DNA of 64,000 nt from NCED01 sp035493955. GTDB lineage: Bacteria; Pseudomonadota; Alphaproteobacteria; Caulobacterales; Caulobacteraceae. The stretch is from assembly GCA_035493955.1 (NCBI GenBank), contig DATJHI010000041.1, positions 1 through 64,000 on the forward strand, given 5' to 3'. Numbering within the stretch: position 1 is the first letter of the stretch; the number at the start of each line of letters is the position of its first letter. Under the pieces are notes generated by a model. It was not told where the DNA came from and made no database searches. It saw only the letters and a program-made list of their open reading frames with translations. Position numbers and translations under genes: made by a program. Below are positions 1 to 7,309 of this stretch, one piece after another.

Positions 1-414
1 ACCGGCCACGGGCCGGTAAGGCAATGAGACGTGTTGCCAAGTGAGACGTCTGCTGAGAGACGTCTTGCGTAGAGACGCTTTGCGAAAGCTGTCGCCGGTT
101 TCGGATCGTGGTCACAGCACGAGTCGTTCTCTCGCGCATGCCACCGATAGGCCGAAAGGTGTGTCGGGGCGGTCATTCGTTGCGATGCGATGATTAGTTG
201 TTGCGAGCGTGCGACATTCAGAGACTGCGGTTGTCTCCTGTATCCAAGTCGCTTGAGGCGTAAACCTAAATCTAATCCCACCGAGCGATCTGTCATGTTA
301 GCGACTCAGACGGGCTGCGCATAACAACGGCGCGTGTGGTCGTGAAGCAACTGTTCAACCCTCCCGATCGTTGTCGAGATGCGCTGTCTTTCAGCACGAC
401 AAAAGGAGGTTTCG
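1..414. other. non-coding region upstream of the glycine-rich gene
   Basis: No convincing gene is seen in these 414 bases. The stretch is visibly less GC-rich than the rest of the window. It holds the GAGACG repeats (26-84) and, at 263-273, an 11-base sequence AACCTAAATCT that recurs at 1118-1128 on the far side of the gene. It presumably carries the promoter of the gene at 415, but I cannot identify a clear -35/-10 pair. Confidence 0.5.
26..84. repeat. four short imperfect tandem repeats (GAGACGTSTTGC-like)
   Basis: Four near-copies of a 12-13 base unit beginning GAGACG start at 26, 43, 57 and 72, with spacings of 17, 14 and 15 bases. The third copy reads GAGACGTCTTGCG and the others differ by one to three bases. 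They lie about 330 bases upstream of the glycine-rich gene. The spacing is not uniform enough for CRISPR, and no function is known to me. Confidence 0.55.
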
Positions 415-1062
415 ATGCTCACACTCAAGCACATTAGCGCTGCTGTCATAGCAGCCGCGCTGGCGAGCGCGATCGTGGTGGACACTGCTGACGCTCGTGG
501 TGGCCGCGGCGGTGGCGGGTTCGGAGGCGGCGGCATGCGAGCTGGCGGCTTTGGCGGTGGCGGTGGTTTCCGCGCAGGTGGCTTTGGTGGTGGTGGCGGT
601 TTCCGCGCAGCCGGGATCCGAGGAGGCGGCTTTGCTGGCGGTAGCTTCCGTACAGCTGGCTTTAACAGGGGGTTTGTAGGAAACAGGGGGTTTGTAGGAA
701 CTCGCTTCGCGAATGCTGGTTCTTTTGCGCGTGTTTCGAATCCTATCCGCCGAGTTGGTTGGGCCGGCAACAGGCCTGGCTGGGGTTGGAATGGCGGTCG
801 CTGGGGCGGACGTTGGGCCGGTAATCGCTGGGGCTGGGGAGGAGGCTGGGCCGGGGATAACTGGGGCTGGGGTTGGGGCGCGGCCGCGCTAGGAACGGGC
901 TTGGCCTTTGCTGCTGCCAACAATTACTGTGACCCGTACTATGACTACTATGGCAACTGCGGTTATGGATACGGATCGTACGGATTTGCGCCGGCGTTTG
1001 GAGTTGGATTTGGAGCGGTTCGGCCATGGGCGCGTCCATGGCGTGCCGGGTGGTGGTGGTGA
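415..1062 (+). CDS. secreted glycine-rich low-complexity protein
   Basis: A 215-residue protein with an N-terminal signal peptide (hydrophobic residues about 8-22, cleavage probably after ADA near 25). The mature part is strikingly repetitive: Gly-Gly-Phe and Gly-Gly-Phe-Arg-Ala repeats (26-75), two NRGFVG units, a Gly/Trp-rich block (GWGW, NRWGWGGG), then a Tyr-rich segment (YYDYYGNCGYGYG) and a C-terminal WWW. I chose the ATG at 415 because AAAAGGAGGT lies just upstream (401-410); the in-frame ATG at 379 has no such site. Similar Gly/Tyr/Trp-rich exported proteins occur in Rhizobiales and resemble sulfur-globule or envelope structural proteins in composition only. The function is unknown. 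Codon use and GC content look unlike the downstream genes, which suggests a different origin. Confidence 0.75.
   Translation: MLTLKHISAAVIAAALASAIVVDTADARGGRGGGGFGGGGMRAGGFGGGGGFRAGGFGGGGGFRAAGIRGGGFAGGSFRTAGFNRGFVGNRGFVGTRFANAGSFARVSNPIRRVGWAGNRPGWGWNGGRWGGRWAGNRWGWGGGWAGDNWGWGWGAAALGTGLAFAAANNYCDPYYDYYGNCGYGYGSYGFAPAFGVGFGAVRPWARPWRAGWWW
664..699 (+). repeat. perfect 18-bp tandem duplication inside the glycine-rich gene
   Basis: The 18-base unit AACAGGGGGTTTGTAGGA occurs twice without a mismatch (664-681 and 682-699) and encodes NRGFVG twice. Perfect identity at third codon positions indicates a recent in-frame duplication, as expected for a repeat protein that changes length by slippage. 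Confidence 0.85.
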
Positions 1063-1153
1063 CGTCAAGAGAGCAGCTCAGCAAAAGACCGAGGCATGAA
1101 GCATCTCAAAATATACGAACCTAAATCTTTTTGTTGTTCATAGCCTCTTGTCT

Positions 1154-1183
1154 GCCCCGGTTGCCGTGCGCGGCGGCCGGGGC
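1154..1183 (-). terminator. candidate hairpin downstream of the oxidoreductase gene
   Basis: GCCCCGG (1154-1160) pairs with CCGGGGC (1177-1183), and an inner GCCG/CGGC (1163-1166, 1171-1174) extends the stem. The hairpin lies 20 bases beyond the stop of the leftward oxidoreductase gene. No U-tract follows it on the minus strand, so intrinsic termination is uncertain. Confidence 0.35.
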
Positions 1184-1202
1184 AACCATGAGCGCTCCAC
1201 GC

Positions 1203-2876
1203 TCACTGCCGGACCGTGGCTGCCTCGGCCAGGAACGCATGGATGGCCGCGACAACCTGCGCGCCCTCACCGACCGATGCCGCGACGCGCTTGATCGATC
1301 CCGAACGCACATCGCCGATCGCGAAGATGCCTCGCACGCTCGATTCCAACGGCCCGCTGGCGCGGCCGGTATCCTTCCCGGTCAGCACGAACCCCCTGGC
1401 GTCGAGCGCGATGCCGGAGCCAGCCAGCCAATCCGTGTTCGGATCAGCGCCGATGAACAGGAACAGATGTCGGATCGGCCGCCGCGTCTCGTCGCCGCCG
1501 GCCTGACGCCAGCGCACCGCCGCAAGAGCGCCGTTGCTTCCTTCAAGCCCGGTCAGCGACGTGCGCGTGAGGACCTCGACATTGCCGAGGCCCGTGATCC
1601 GATCGACCAGATAGCGTGACATGCGGGCTCCGAGGTCGGATCCGCGCACGAGGAGCCATACCTTCGCGGCCTTGCTGGCCAGATAGACCGTGGCCTGGCC
1701 CGCTGAATTGCCGGCTCCGATGAGCACCACCTCCTGCTCGGCGCAGAGGTTGCCTTCGAGCGGCGACACCCAATAGTGCGCGCTTGTGCACTCGAACGAG
1801 TCAAAGTTCTCGATCGCGAGCCTGCGGTAGCGCGCGCCGCCGGCAATCACCACCGATCGGGTGCGAACGTGCTCGCCATCCGACAACGTCAACTGGAACG
1901 TCCCATCTTCCAATGTCTTGAGCGCGTCGACCTCCGCCGGGATGACCATCTGGGCGCCGAATTTCTGCGCCTGATTGTAGGCGCGGCCCATCAAGGCCAT
2001 GCCGCTGATGCCGGTTGGAAATCCGAGGTAATTCTCGATCCGGGCCGAGGCGCCGGCCTGGCCGCCGATGGAGCGGCGGTCGAGCACCAGGGCGCTCAGC
2101 CCCTCCGAAGCGGCGTAGACCGCCGCGGCCAAACCCGCGGGTCCGGCCCCGACGATCAGGAGGTCGAACAGGCGGTCGGCGGACAGATCGGGCAACATGC
2201 CCAGTCCCCCCGCCAGCTCGGCCTCGGAAGGATTGCGCAGCAGACGGCCGTCGGGCAGCAACACCAGCGGCAGTTCGGTTCCATCGCCGGCGAACCTGGC
2301 GATCAGATCGGCTCCGTCCGCGTCGTTCACGGGATCGAGCACCACGTGCGGATAGCCGTTGCGGCTGAGGAAGGTGCGCAGCCTGATCGTGTCGGGGGTG
2401 ACGTCCTGGCCCACCAGGATCGGGCCGCCGGCGCCGGTCTCCAAAAGGGCCACCCGGCGCAGGATGAAGGCCCGCATCAACAGTTCGCCGATCTCGGCGC
2501 TGGCCACCATCAGGCGGCGAAGGCCCTCGGCGTCTATCGGGGCCGCCTCGCACCCCCCCGGTCCGGCGCGGCATTCAGCCAGGGCGGGCCGGCCGCTGAG
2601 CTGGCCGATTTCGCCGCTGAATTCGCCGACCCCATGCTCCGTGGTCCCCAGGTCGTGCCCCAAGGCGTCCAGCCGCCGGATCTGCAGGGAGCCGGACAAC
2701 ACCAGCAAAGACGGCGCGTTGCGTTCGCCCAACCCGTACAGCAGCGCGCCGGCTCCCTCGCGACGGGGGGCGCCGGCGAAGCGGCGCACGATCTCCATCT
2801 GGGCCGGCGTAAGGACGGGAAAGACCTGCCGATAGCGGCCCTCCAGGGTCGAGGCGGGGGAGTCGACGCTCGCCAT
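1203..2876 (-). CDS. cNMP-binding / thioredoxin-reductase-like FAD oxidoreductase fusion
   Basis: A 557-residue protein in three parts: an N-terminal cyclic-nucleotide-binding-like domain (about 20-140), a glutaredoxin-like linker domain (about 150-230) and a thioredoxin-reductase-type flavoprotein (about 236-557) with the FAD loop GAGPAGLA (243-250), a second dinucleotide loop GAGNSAG (388-394) and a C-terminal GDVRSG FAD motif. The CxxC redox pair normal for thioredoxin reductase is missing: the segment that should hold it reads FECTSAHYW with only one Cys (C363). It is therefore probably an NAD(P)H-dependent flavoprotein that does not reduce thioredoxin in the classical way. The ATG at 2876 is preceded by AGGAGG, which decides it over the TTG at 2963. 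The gene is divergent from the glycosyltransferase at 3205. The natural substrate is unknown. Confidence 0.85.
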   Translation of the reverse strand: MASVDSPASTLEGRYRQVFPVLTPAQMEIVRRFAGAPRREGAGALLYGLGERNAPSLLVLSGSLQIRRLDALGHDLGTTEHGVGEFSGEIGQLSGRPALAECRAGPGGCEAAPIDAEGLRRLMVASAEIGELLMRAFILRRVALLETGAGGPILVGQDVTPDTIRLRTFLSRNGYPHVVLDPVNDADGADLIARFAGDGTELPLVLLPDGRLLRNPSEAELAGGLGMLPDLSADRLFDLLIVGAGPAGLAAAVYAASEGLSALVLDRRSIGGQAGASARIENYLGFPTGISGMALMGRAYNQAQKFGAQMVIPAEVDALKTLEDGTFQLTLSDGEHVRTRSVVIAGGARYRRLAIENFDSFECTSAHYWVSPLEGNLCAEQEVVLIGAGNSAGQATVYLASKAAKVWLLVRGSDLGARMSRYLVDRITGLGNVEVLTRTSLTGLEGSNGALAAVRWRQAGGDETRRPIRHLFLFIGADPNTDWLAGSGIALDARGFVLTGKDTGRASGPLESSVRGIFAIGDVRSGSIKRVAASVGEGAQVVAAIHAFLAEAATVRQ

Positions 2877-3095
2877 GGGTCCTCCTGTCGGAGGCGATCC
2901 TATAACGGATCGGCCGTGCGGCCAGGCGTTTTGCCGCAGTGCAGGCAAGGCTTTGGCAATCAAACCGCCCTTTTATGGACCAGGCTTGACGGTTAAATCC
3001 GCGTCCGTTCCGGAGACCAGGCTGCCGGAAGGCGTGTCTCTTCCGTCACAATTCACAGATTTGTAATGTTGCAGTCGCGAATACGGCGCCGCCGC

Positions 3096-3115
3096 CCCAT
3101 ATGGCGTCATATGGG
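3096..3115. promoter_or_regulatory. perfect 8-bp inverted repeat, possible operator
   Basis: CCCATATG, a 4-base spacer GCGT, then CATATGGG: a perfect dyad 90 bases upstream of the glycosyltransferase start. The length and spacing fit a dimeric repressor site. No regulator can be assigned. Confidence 0.4.
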
Positions 3116-3124
3116 TAGGGTTAG

Positions 3125-3138
3125 GATCCCGCGGGATC
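3125..3138. promoter_or_regulatory. perfect 14-bp palindrome
   Basis: GATCCCGCGGGATC is fully self-complementary and lies 9 bases after the previous inverted repeat, 66 bases upstream of the glycosyltransferase start. It could be an operator, or a small hairpin in the 5' leader. Confidence 0.35.
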
Positions 3139-3204
3139 GTTTCACGCTAGAGGCCGTGCATGCCATTTGACGGCTATAGAGCGCCGAGACCTGAAGGACG
3201 GCCG

Positions 3205-4473
3205 ATGCGGGTCGCCTTGTTCTCGGGGAATTACAACTACACCCTCGACGGGGCCAACAAGGCGTTGAACCGCTTGGTGGATCACCTTGAGCGCGTCGAA
3301 GGCGCCCAGGTCCGGGTCTATTCGCCGACATCGCCGACGCCGGCCTTCGAACCCAAGGGCGAACTGATCTCCGTGCCCTCGGTGACGATCCCCACCCGCC
3401 GCGACTACCGGCTGGCGGTGGGTCTTCCTGCCCATATCCGGCGCAACGTCGAAGACTTCGCCCCCGACGTCATCCACCTTTCGGCCCCGGACCTGCTCGG
3501 CCAGGGCGCGCTCAAGCTGGCCCGGCGCCTGGGCGTGCCGGCGGTGGCCAGCCTACACACCCTGTTCGAGACCTATCTCGACTATTACGCCCTCGGCTGG
3601 CTGCGGCCGGTGGTCGAGGCGCGGCTGAACGCCTTCTACGCGAGCTGCGACCTGGTCATGGTCCCGTCGCAACTGATCGCCGACCGCCTGTCCGTGGCGG
3701 GGCTGGAAGGGCGCCTGCGGCTCTGGGCGCGCGGGGTGGACGGGGAGCTGTTCAATCCCGCCCGCCGCGACCTCGCCTGGCGCCGGAGCCGCGGCTTCGC
3801 CGACGACGAGACCGTGATCGTGTTCTTCGGCCGTCTGGTGATGGAAAAGGGCCTGGGGGTGTTCGCCGAGGCGCTCGACTGGATCTCGGCAGCCCGCGAG
3901 CGGGTGCGGGTCCTGGTGATCGGCGACGGACCGGCCCGGGCCTGGATGGAAGAGCGGATGCCCGACGCGGTGTTCACCGGCTTCCTCACCGGAGCGGACC
4001 TGGCGCGGGCGTTGGCCAGCGCCGACGTCATGCTGAACCCCAGCAAGACAGAGACCTTCGGCAATGTGACCCTGGAGGCCATGGCCGCCGGTTTGGCGAT
4101 CGTCGGCGCCGACGAACCCTACCACCACGTCCTGCTTCGGCAGGGCCGCACCGGTCTGCTGGTGGCCTCGACGGATGCGGAGGCCTACGCGCGGGCCGTG
4201 CTCGAGCTGATCGACAACCAGGATGCGCGCCGGGCCATGGGCCGGGCGGCGCGCGAAGCCAGCGCCGCCTATCAGTGGAGCCAGGTGCTGTCGGGGGTGG
4301 CCGAAGTCTACCAGGAAGCCATGACCCTACAGCTGACGCGCAGCCTCGCCGGCGGACTTGCGGGCGAACCGACGTCGCACCGCTTGAACCAGCGAGTCGA
4401 TCCAGTCGATCGCGGCGTTGAAAGGGGTCTCCCCGGGCCGTTTGGTGCTGTGCGAAAACAACCAGACGCATAG
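3205..4473 (+). CDS. GT4-family glycosyltransferase
   Basis: A 422-residue retaining glycosyltransferase of the GT-B fold (family GT4), cytoplasmic, presumably transferring a sugar from a nucleotide donor to a glycolipid or polysaccharide precursor. The N-terminal Rossmann half begins MRVALFSGNYNY; the C-terminal half carries FFGRLVMEKG and the E-x7-E donor motif (ETFGNVTLE) followed by AMAAGLAIVG. Its closest named relatives are probably PimB/MgtA-like enzymes that glycosylate lipids. The start at 3205 follows GAAGGA and leaves the family-typical N-terminus. The last 49 residues, after VYQEAM, look unlike the family and lie antisense to the end of the lptF-like gene (147-bp convergent overlap). 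Acceptor unknown. Confidence 0.85.
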   Translation: MRVALFSGNYNYTLDGANKALNRLVDHLERVEGAQVRVYSPTSPTPAFEPKGELISVPSVTIPTRRDYRLAVGLPAHIRRNVEDFAPDVIHLSAPDLLGQGALKLARRLGVPAVASLHTLFETYLDYYALGWLRPVVEARLNAFYASCDLVMVPSQLIADRLSVAGLEGRLRLWARGVDGELFNPARRDLAWRRSRGFADDETVIVFFGRLVMEKGLGVFAEALDWISAARERVRVLVIGDGPARAWMEERMPDAVFTGFLTGADLARALASADVMLNPSKTETFGNVTLEAMAAGLAIVGADEPYHHVLLRQGRTGLLVASTDAEAYARAVLELIDNQDARRAMGRAAREASAAYQWSQVLSGVAEVYQEAMTLQLTRSLAGGLAGEPTSHRLNQRVDPVDRGVERGLPGPFGAVRKQPDA

Positions 4474-5574
4474 GACGGCGAACACCGCGAAGGGAGTCCA
4501 GACCGCGACCAGGGCCGATACGTTGCCGAGGTCGACGAGACTCTGGCCCGTGTCGATGGCGTGCTCGTAGACGAACAGGACGATCGCCGACAGGACGATC
4601 CCCGGCCCCCGGCGCCCGCGCTTGGCCGCCATGCCCAGGGGCACCGCCAGCAGCGGCAACAGCGGCACCGATATGGAGCGCACGATCCGGGTGTAGAGTT
4701 CGGCCGCCGCCTGCGACCGCTCCAACGGCGTCGCTCCGGACCGCATCCGCCGGGGAAGCTCGAACAGGGTCAGCTCCCGCGGCACCACCCCGCGCGCGCG
4801 GAACGGCGGGTCGGCGGTGGAAAAGGACTGGTCGACCTGGAGCTTGCCGAAGGCGCCGACCAGGGAATCCGATCCGGTCCGCTCCTGGAACTGCTGGCCG
4901 TTCTCCAGCTCCAGCCGCAGCTGGCTGCCGTCCTTGGAGGGGACCAGGGCGCCGCGCTGGGCGGTGAACACCTGCTCCAGCCCGTCGGCGTTCACGCGCC
5001 GGAGGAACACCCCGCGCAGGGCGCGCCCGGCGGGATCGACCGCGTCGGCGGTCAGGGTGACCCCGCCCCCCGGCGCGACGAAGGTCCTCGGCTGCAGCCT
5101 TGCGTCCCACTGGGAATGTTGGGCGGCGTCGATATCGGCGTTGAAACCGTAGCGGCCGTAGGGCTGCAGCCAACCGAGCAGCAGGATGCTGACGACGGTG
5201 ACCACTACGCCCACCCAGATGAACGGGCGGGTCAGGCGCACGATCGACAGGCCGCTGGCCAGGAGGGCGTCGATCTCGCTGGTGTCGCCGAGTTTGGACA
5301 CCACCAGGAACATGCTGATGAAATAGGCCGCCGGGATCGCCAGGCCCAGGTAGTGGGGGGCGAGGTTGCCGATCATGGTGATGAGCAGGCCGAACCGGGC
5401 GTTGCTGTCGGCAAGCTCGTTGAACAGCTCCAGGATCCGGTAGAGCAGGAGCGCGATCAGGACGACGCCGAAGGACGCCGCCATCCCCGGCGCCATCTGG
5501 GTGACCAGATAGCGATCGACCAGCCCCGGATAGAAGCGGCGGCGGCCGGGTCTTTGCGGAGGTGAACTGGCCAA
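4327..5574 (-). CDS. lptF: LptF/LptG-family lipopolysaccharide export permease
   Basis: A 415-residue YjgP/YjgQ-family inner-membrane protein: membrane helices near residues 30-50, 65-85, 100-125, a periplasmic beta-jellyroll region (about 130-270), then three further helices (about 300-395). In the Lpt system LptF and LptG form the permease that LptB energises to extract LPS and pass it to LptC/LptA. The N-terminal sequence YLVTQMAPGMAAS and DTSEIDALLASG (coupling-helix region) are family signatures. The start is a TTG (5574); no better in-frame start exists. The gene stands alone, without an adjacent lptG or pepA as is usual, so it may be an additional copy. Its end overlaps the glycosyltransferase gene. 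LptF versus LptG cannot be settled by eye. Confidence 0.8.
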   Translation of the reverse strand: MASSPPQRPGRRRFYPGLVDRYLVTQMAPGMAASFGVVLIALLLYRILELFNELADSNARFGLLITMIGNLAPHYLGLAIPAAYFISMFLVVSKLGDTSEIDALLASGLSIVRLTRPFIWVGVVVTVVSILLLGWLQPYGRYGFNADIDAAQHSQWDARLQPRTFVAPGGGVTLTADAVDPAGRALRGVFLRRVNADGLEQVFTAQRGALVPSKDGSQLRLELENGQQFQERTGSDSLVGAFGKLQVDQSFSTADPPFRARGVVPRELTLFELPRRMRSGATPLERSQAAAELYTRIVRSISVPLLPLLAVPLGMAAKRGRRGPGIVLSAIVLFVYEHAIDTGQSLVDLGNVSALVAVWTPFAVFAVLCVWLFSHSTKRPGETPFNAAIDWIDSLVQAVRRRFARKSAGEAARQL

Positions 5575-5722
5575 GCGATCGACCCTGAAGTCTTTCCAAT
5601 CCGCGGCCGCACACCGAAGGGCGCCGTCCAGTCAACGTTAGATAACCGGCCTAGCGCGTCCGCAAAGCCCCGTGAACCGTTTTATCGTGTGCTGCGGCAT
5701 CGAACCCGGCCGGGCGGCCCGA

Positions 5723-5748
5723 GGAACCCGTCCACACAGCGCAGCGTT
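5723..5748 (+). promoter_or_regulatory. EcfG (sigma-T)-type general stress promoter
   Basis: GGAACC (5723-5728), exactly 16 bases, then CGTT (5745-5748): a perfect match to the alphaproteobacterial EcfG/SigT consensus GGAAC-N16/17-CGTT. It ends 30 bases upstream of the DUF3309 ATG, the right distance for a short leader. This predicts that the small membrane protein belongs to the PhyR-NepR-EcfG stress regulon. Confidence 0.75.
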
Positions 5749-5778
5749 TCCAGCTCTCAGCCTCTTGGGAGCACGTCC

Positions 5779-5934
5779 ATGCTTGGAACCATTCTTCTGA
5801 TCATCCTGGTCCTGGCGCTCATCGGAGCCTTGCCGACCTGGGGGCACAGCCGCTCGTGGGGCTATTACCCCAGCGGCGGCCTCGGCGTCGTCCTGGTGAT
5901 CGTGGTGGTGCTGCTGCTAATGGGCCGAATCTAG
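5779..5934 (+). CDS. DUF3309 small hydrophobic membrane protein
   Basis: A 51-residue protein made of two membrane segments (about 3-18 and 33-48) around a short loop with a WGHSRSWGYYPSGG sequence, ending GRI. This is the DUF3309 signature: MLGTIL start, ALPTW, WGY.PSGGLG and a Leu/Val-rich second helix. The biochemical role is unknown; members are commonly induced in stress or stationary phase. A GGGAG precedes the ATG. The gene sits behind an EcfG-type promoter (5723-5748), and its last 18 bases overlap the end of the acyltransferase gene on the other strand. Confidence 0.88.
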   Translation: MLGTILLIILVLALIGALPTWGHSRSWGYYPSGGLGVVLVIVVVLLLMGRI

Positions 5935-7188
5935 CGCCGCCGTCGCCGGTCGCCAGGGAAGACGAGGCCTCCACAGCCGCGCGCCCGGAGGCCTCGCCCC
6001 CACCAGGAGGCCGAACCAGCCCAGACCCCGCGCCAGTTCGTAGGCCACGCCGCAGAGGGCCACCGTGCCGGCCAGCACCACCGCCGCCTCGACCCCGGCA
6101 TGCAGGCCGAGCGGGGTCACGTTGTGGATCATCATCACCATCGCCGGCTGGTGGATGATGTAATAGGTGAACATTCCGCCGTTGAGATAGCGCACCACCC
6201 CGCCGGTGCGGGTGAGGTGGACCCTGGCGAAACCCAGGACCGCGACGATCGCGCCCCACCGCTCCACCGGATAGAGGATCTGCATCGCCGGATTGGAGCG
6301 TTCGACGAATTCCGGAATGCCTTGGCCGCCCCAGAGCAGGGCGTAGCCGGCCCATCCCGCCACGGCCAGCCCCAACCCGACCCAGCGCAGCCGGGCGAAC
6401 CCGTCCCAAAGGGTTTCCGACCTCGCCGCCACAAAACCGAACAGCAGCATGCCGAACGAGATGGCGTGGTTGTACCAGTCGTCGTGGAAGTGAAGCGTGA
6501 CCCCGAACGGCGGGAACAGGGCCAGCTCGATCATGATCAGCAGGGCCAGCGGCCACAGCAGCAGCCCCGCGCCGGACAGCAGGCGCTCCAGCCGCGCCTG
6601 CGCCCAGCCCACCCACCTGGGCGCCGCCCACAAGGTCGCGGCCAGGACCAGCATATAGGCCCAGAGGTAGAAGACGAACCACAGGTGGGCGTAGACGGGA
6701 ACATCGACCCGATGGCCGTTCAGCGCCAGGGTGTGCCCGTGGGCGAAAAGCTCGGGCACATAGGCCAGGTAGCCCTTGGCGTAGCCCTCGGTCTTCACCA
6801 GGGTCAGGTAGGTCTGGATGGGGACCAGGAAGACGATGCCGAACAGCAGCGGCGGCAGCAGCTGGGCCGAACGGCTGACGAAAAGGCGCGAGGCCCCCAG
6901 CTTGTCCACCGCGAAACGCGTCGCCACGCCCGAGATCAGGAACAACAGGCACATCCGCCAGGGATGGGTCAGCAGCAGCAACCCCTCCACCCAAGGCGCG
7001 GTGTGGGCGCTCTTCAAGGCGTAGGGCGACCAGGCGGCGTAGACCAGCCCGAGGTGATAGGCGATCAGCCCCGCGAACAGCAGCACCCTCAGGCCGTCCA
7101 CGTCGGGCCGGCGATGACGCGTCTCAGCGGGCTGCACGGGAACTCTACTCCACTCAACGGAACCGGCGGCGGTGGGCGCGTCAAACAT
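5917..7188 (-). CDS. acyltransferase-3 family integral membrane protein
   Basis: A protein of about 423 residues with roughly ten to twelve predicted membrane helices, of the acyltransferase 3 (OafB/OpgC/NodX-like) family that O-acylates sugars or glucans at the inner membrane. Evidence is the N-terminal RPDVDGLRVLLFAGLIAYH block, in which a His lies in the first helix as in the family, the conserved arginine-containing second helix (PWRMCLLFLISG), and the late motif MFTYYIIHQP. I took the ATG at 7188; a GTG at 7257 would add 23 residues. It is followed closely by the M28 peptidase gene upstream on the same strand. The substrate cannot be deduced. Confidence 0.82.
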   Translation of the reverse strand: MFDAPTAAGSVEWSRVPVQPAETRHRRPDVDGLRVLLFAGLIAYHLGLVYAAWSPYALKSAHTAPWVEGLLLLTHPWRMCLLFLISGVATRFAVDKLGASRLFVSRSAQLLPPLLFGIVFLVPIQTYLTLVKTEGYAKGYLAYVPELFAHGHTLALNGHRVDVPVYAHLWFVFYLWAYMLVLAATLWAAPRWVGWAQARLERLLSGAGLLLWPLALLIMIELALFPPFGVTLHFHDDWYNHAISFGMLLFGFVAARSETLWDGFARLRWVGLGLAVAGWAGYALLWGGQGIPEFVERSNPAMQILYPVERWGAIVAVLGFARVHLTRTGGVVRYLNGGMFTYYIIHQPAMVMMIHNVTPLGLHAGVEAAVVLAGTVALCGVAYELARGLGWFGLLVGARPPGARLWRPRLPWRPATAALDSAH

Positions 7189-7309
7189 GACCGCGACGAT
7201 CCAGGCAAGCGCGAACGCTCGGACCGCTCGCTCGATTGGCGGCCCTCCTGATAGCACACTGGGGCGGAAGCGGCATTTTCAGGCGCGAAATAATCCGCTG
7301 CCGGACGGG

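Larger units (their letters stand above)
2877..3204. other. divergent intergenic region with two palindromes
   Basis: These 328 bases between the oxidoreductase (leftward) and the glycosyltransferase (rightward) hold no credible gene. They must carry both promoters. The only clear structures are the two inverted repeats at 3096-3115 and 3125-3138, both nearer the glycosyltransferase. Confidence 0.5.

Noticed and set aside
26..84. CRISPR array
   Set aside because: The repeats are only 12-13 bases, unequally spaced, with no unique 30-base spacers and no cas genes in the window.
1776..2996. 406-codon frame antisense to the oxidoreductase
   Set aside because: Shadow of the sense gene; Gln/Gly/Asp/Arg-rich sequence with no recognisable fold.
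2985..3015. Near-match to an EcfG promoter upstream of the oxidoreductase on the minus strand
   Set aside because: GGAAC is present but the -10 reads GTC rather than CGTT at the right spacing; not convincing beside the perfect site at 5723.
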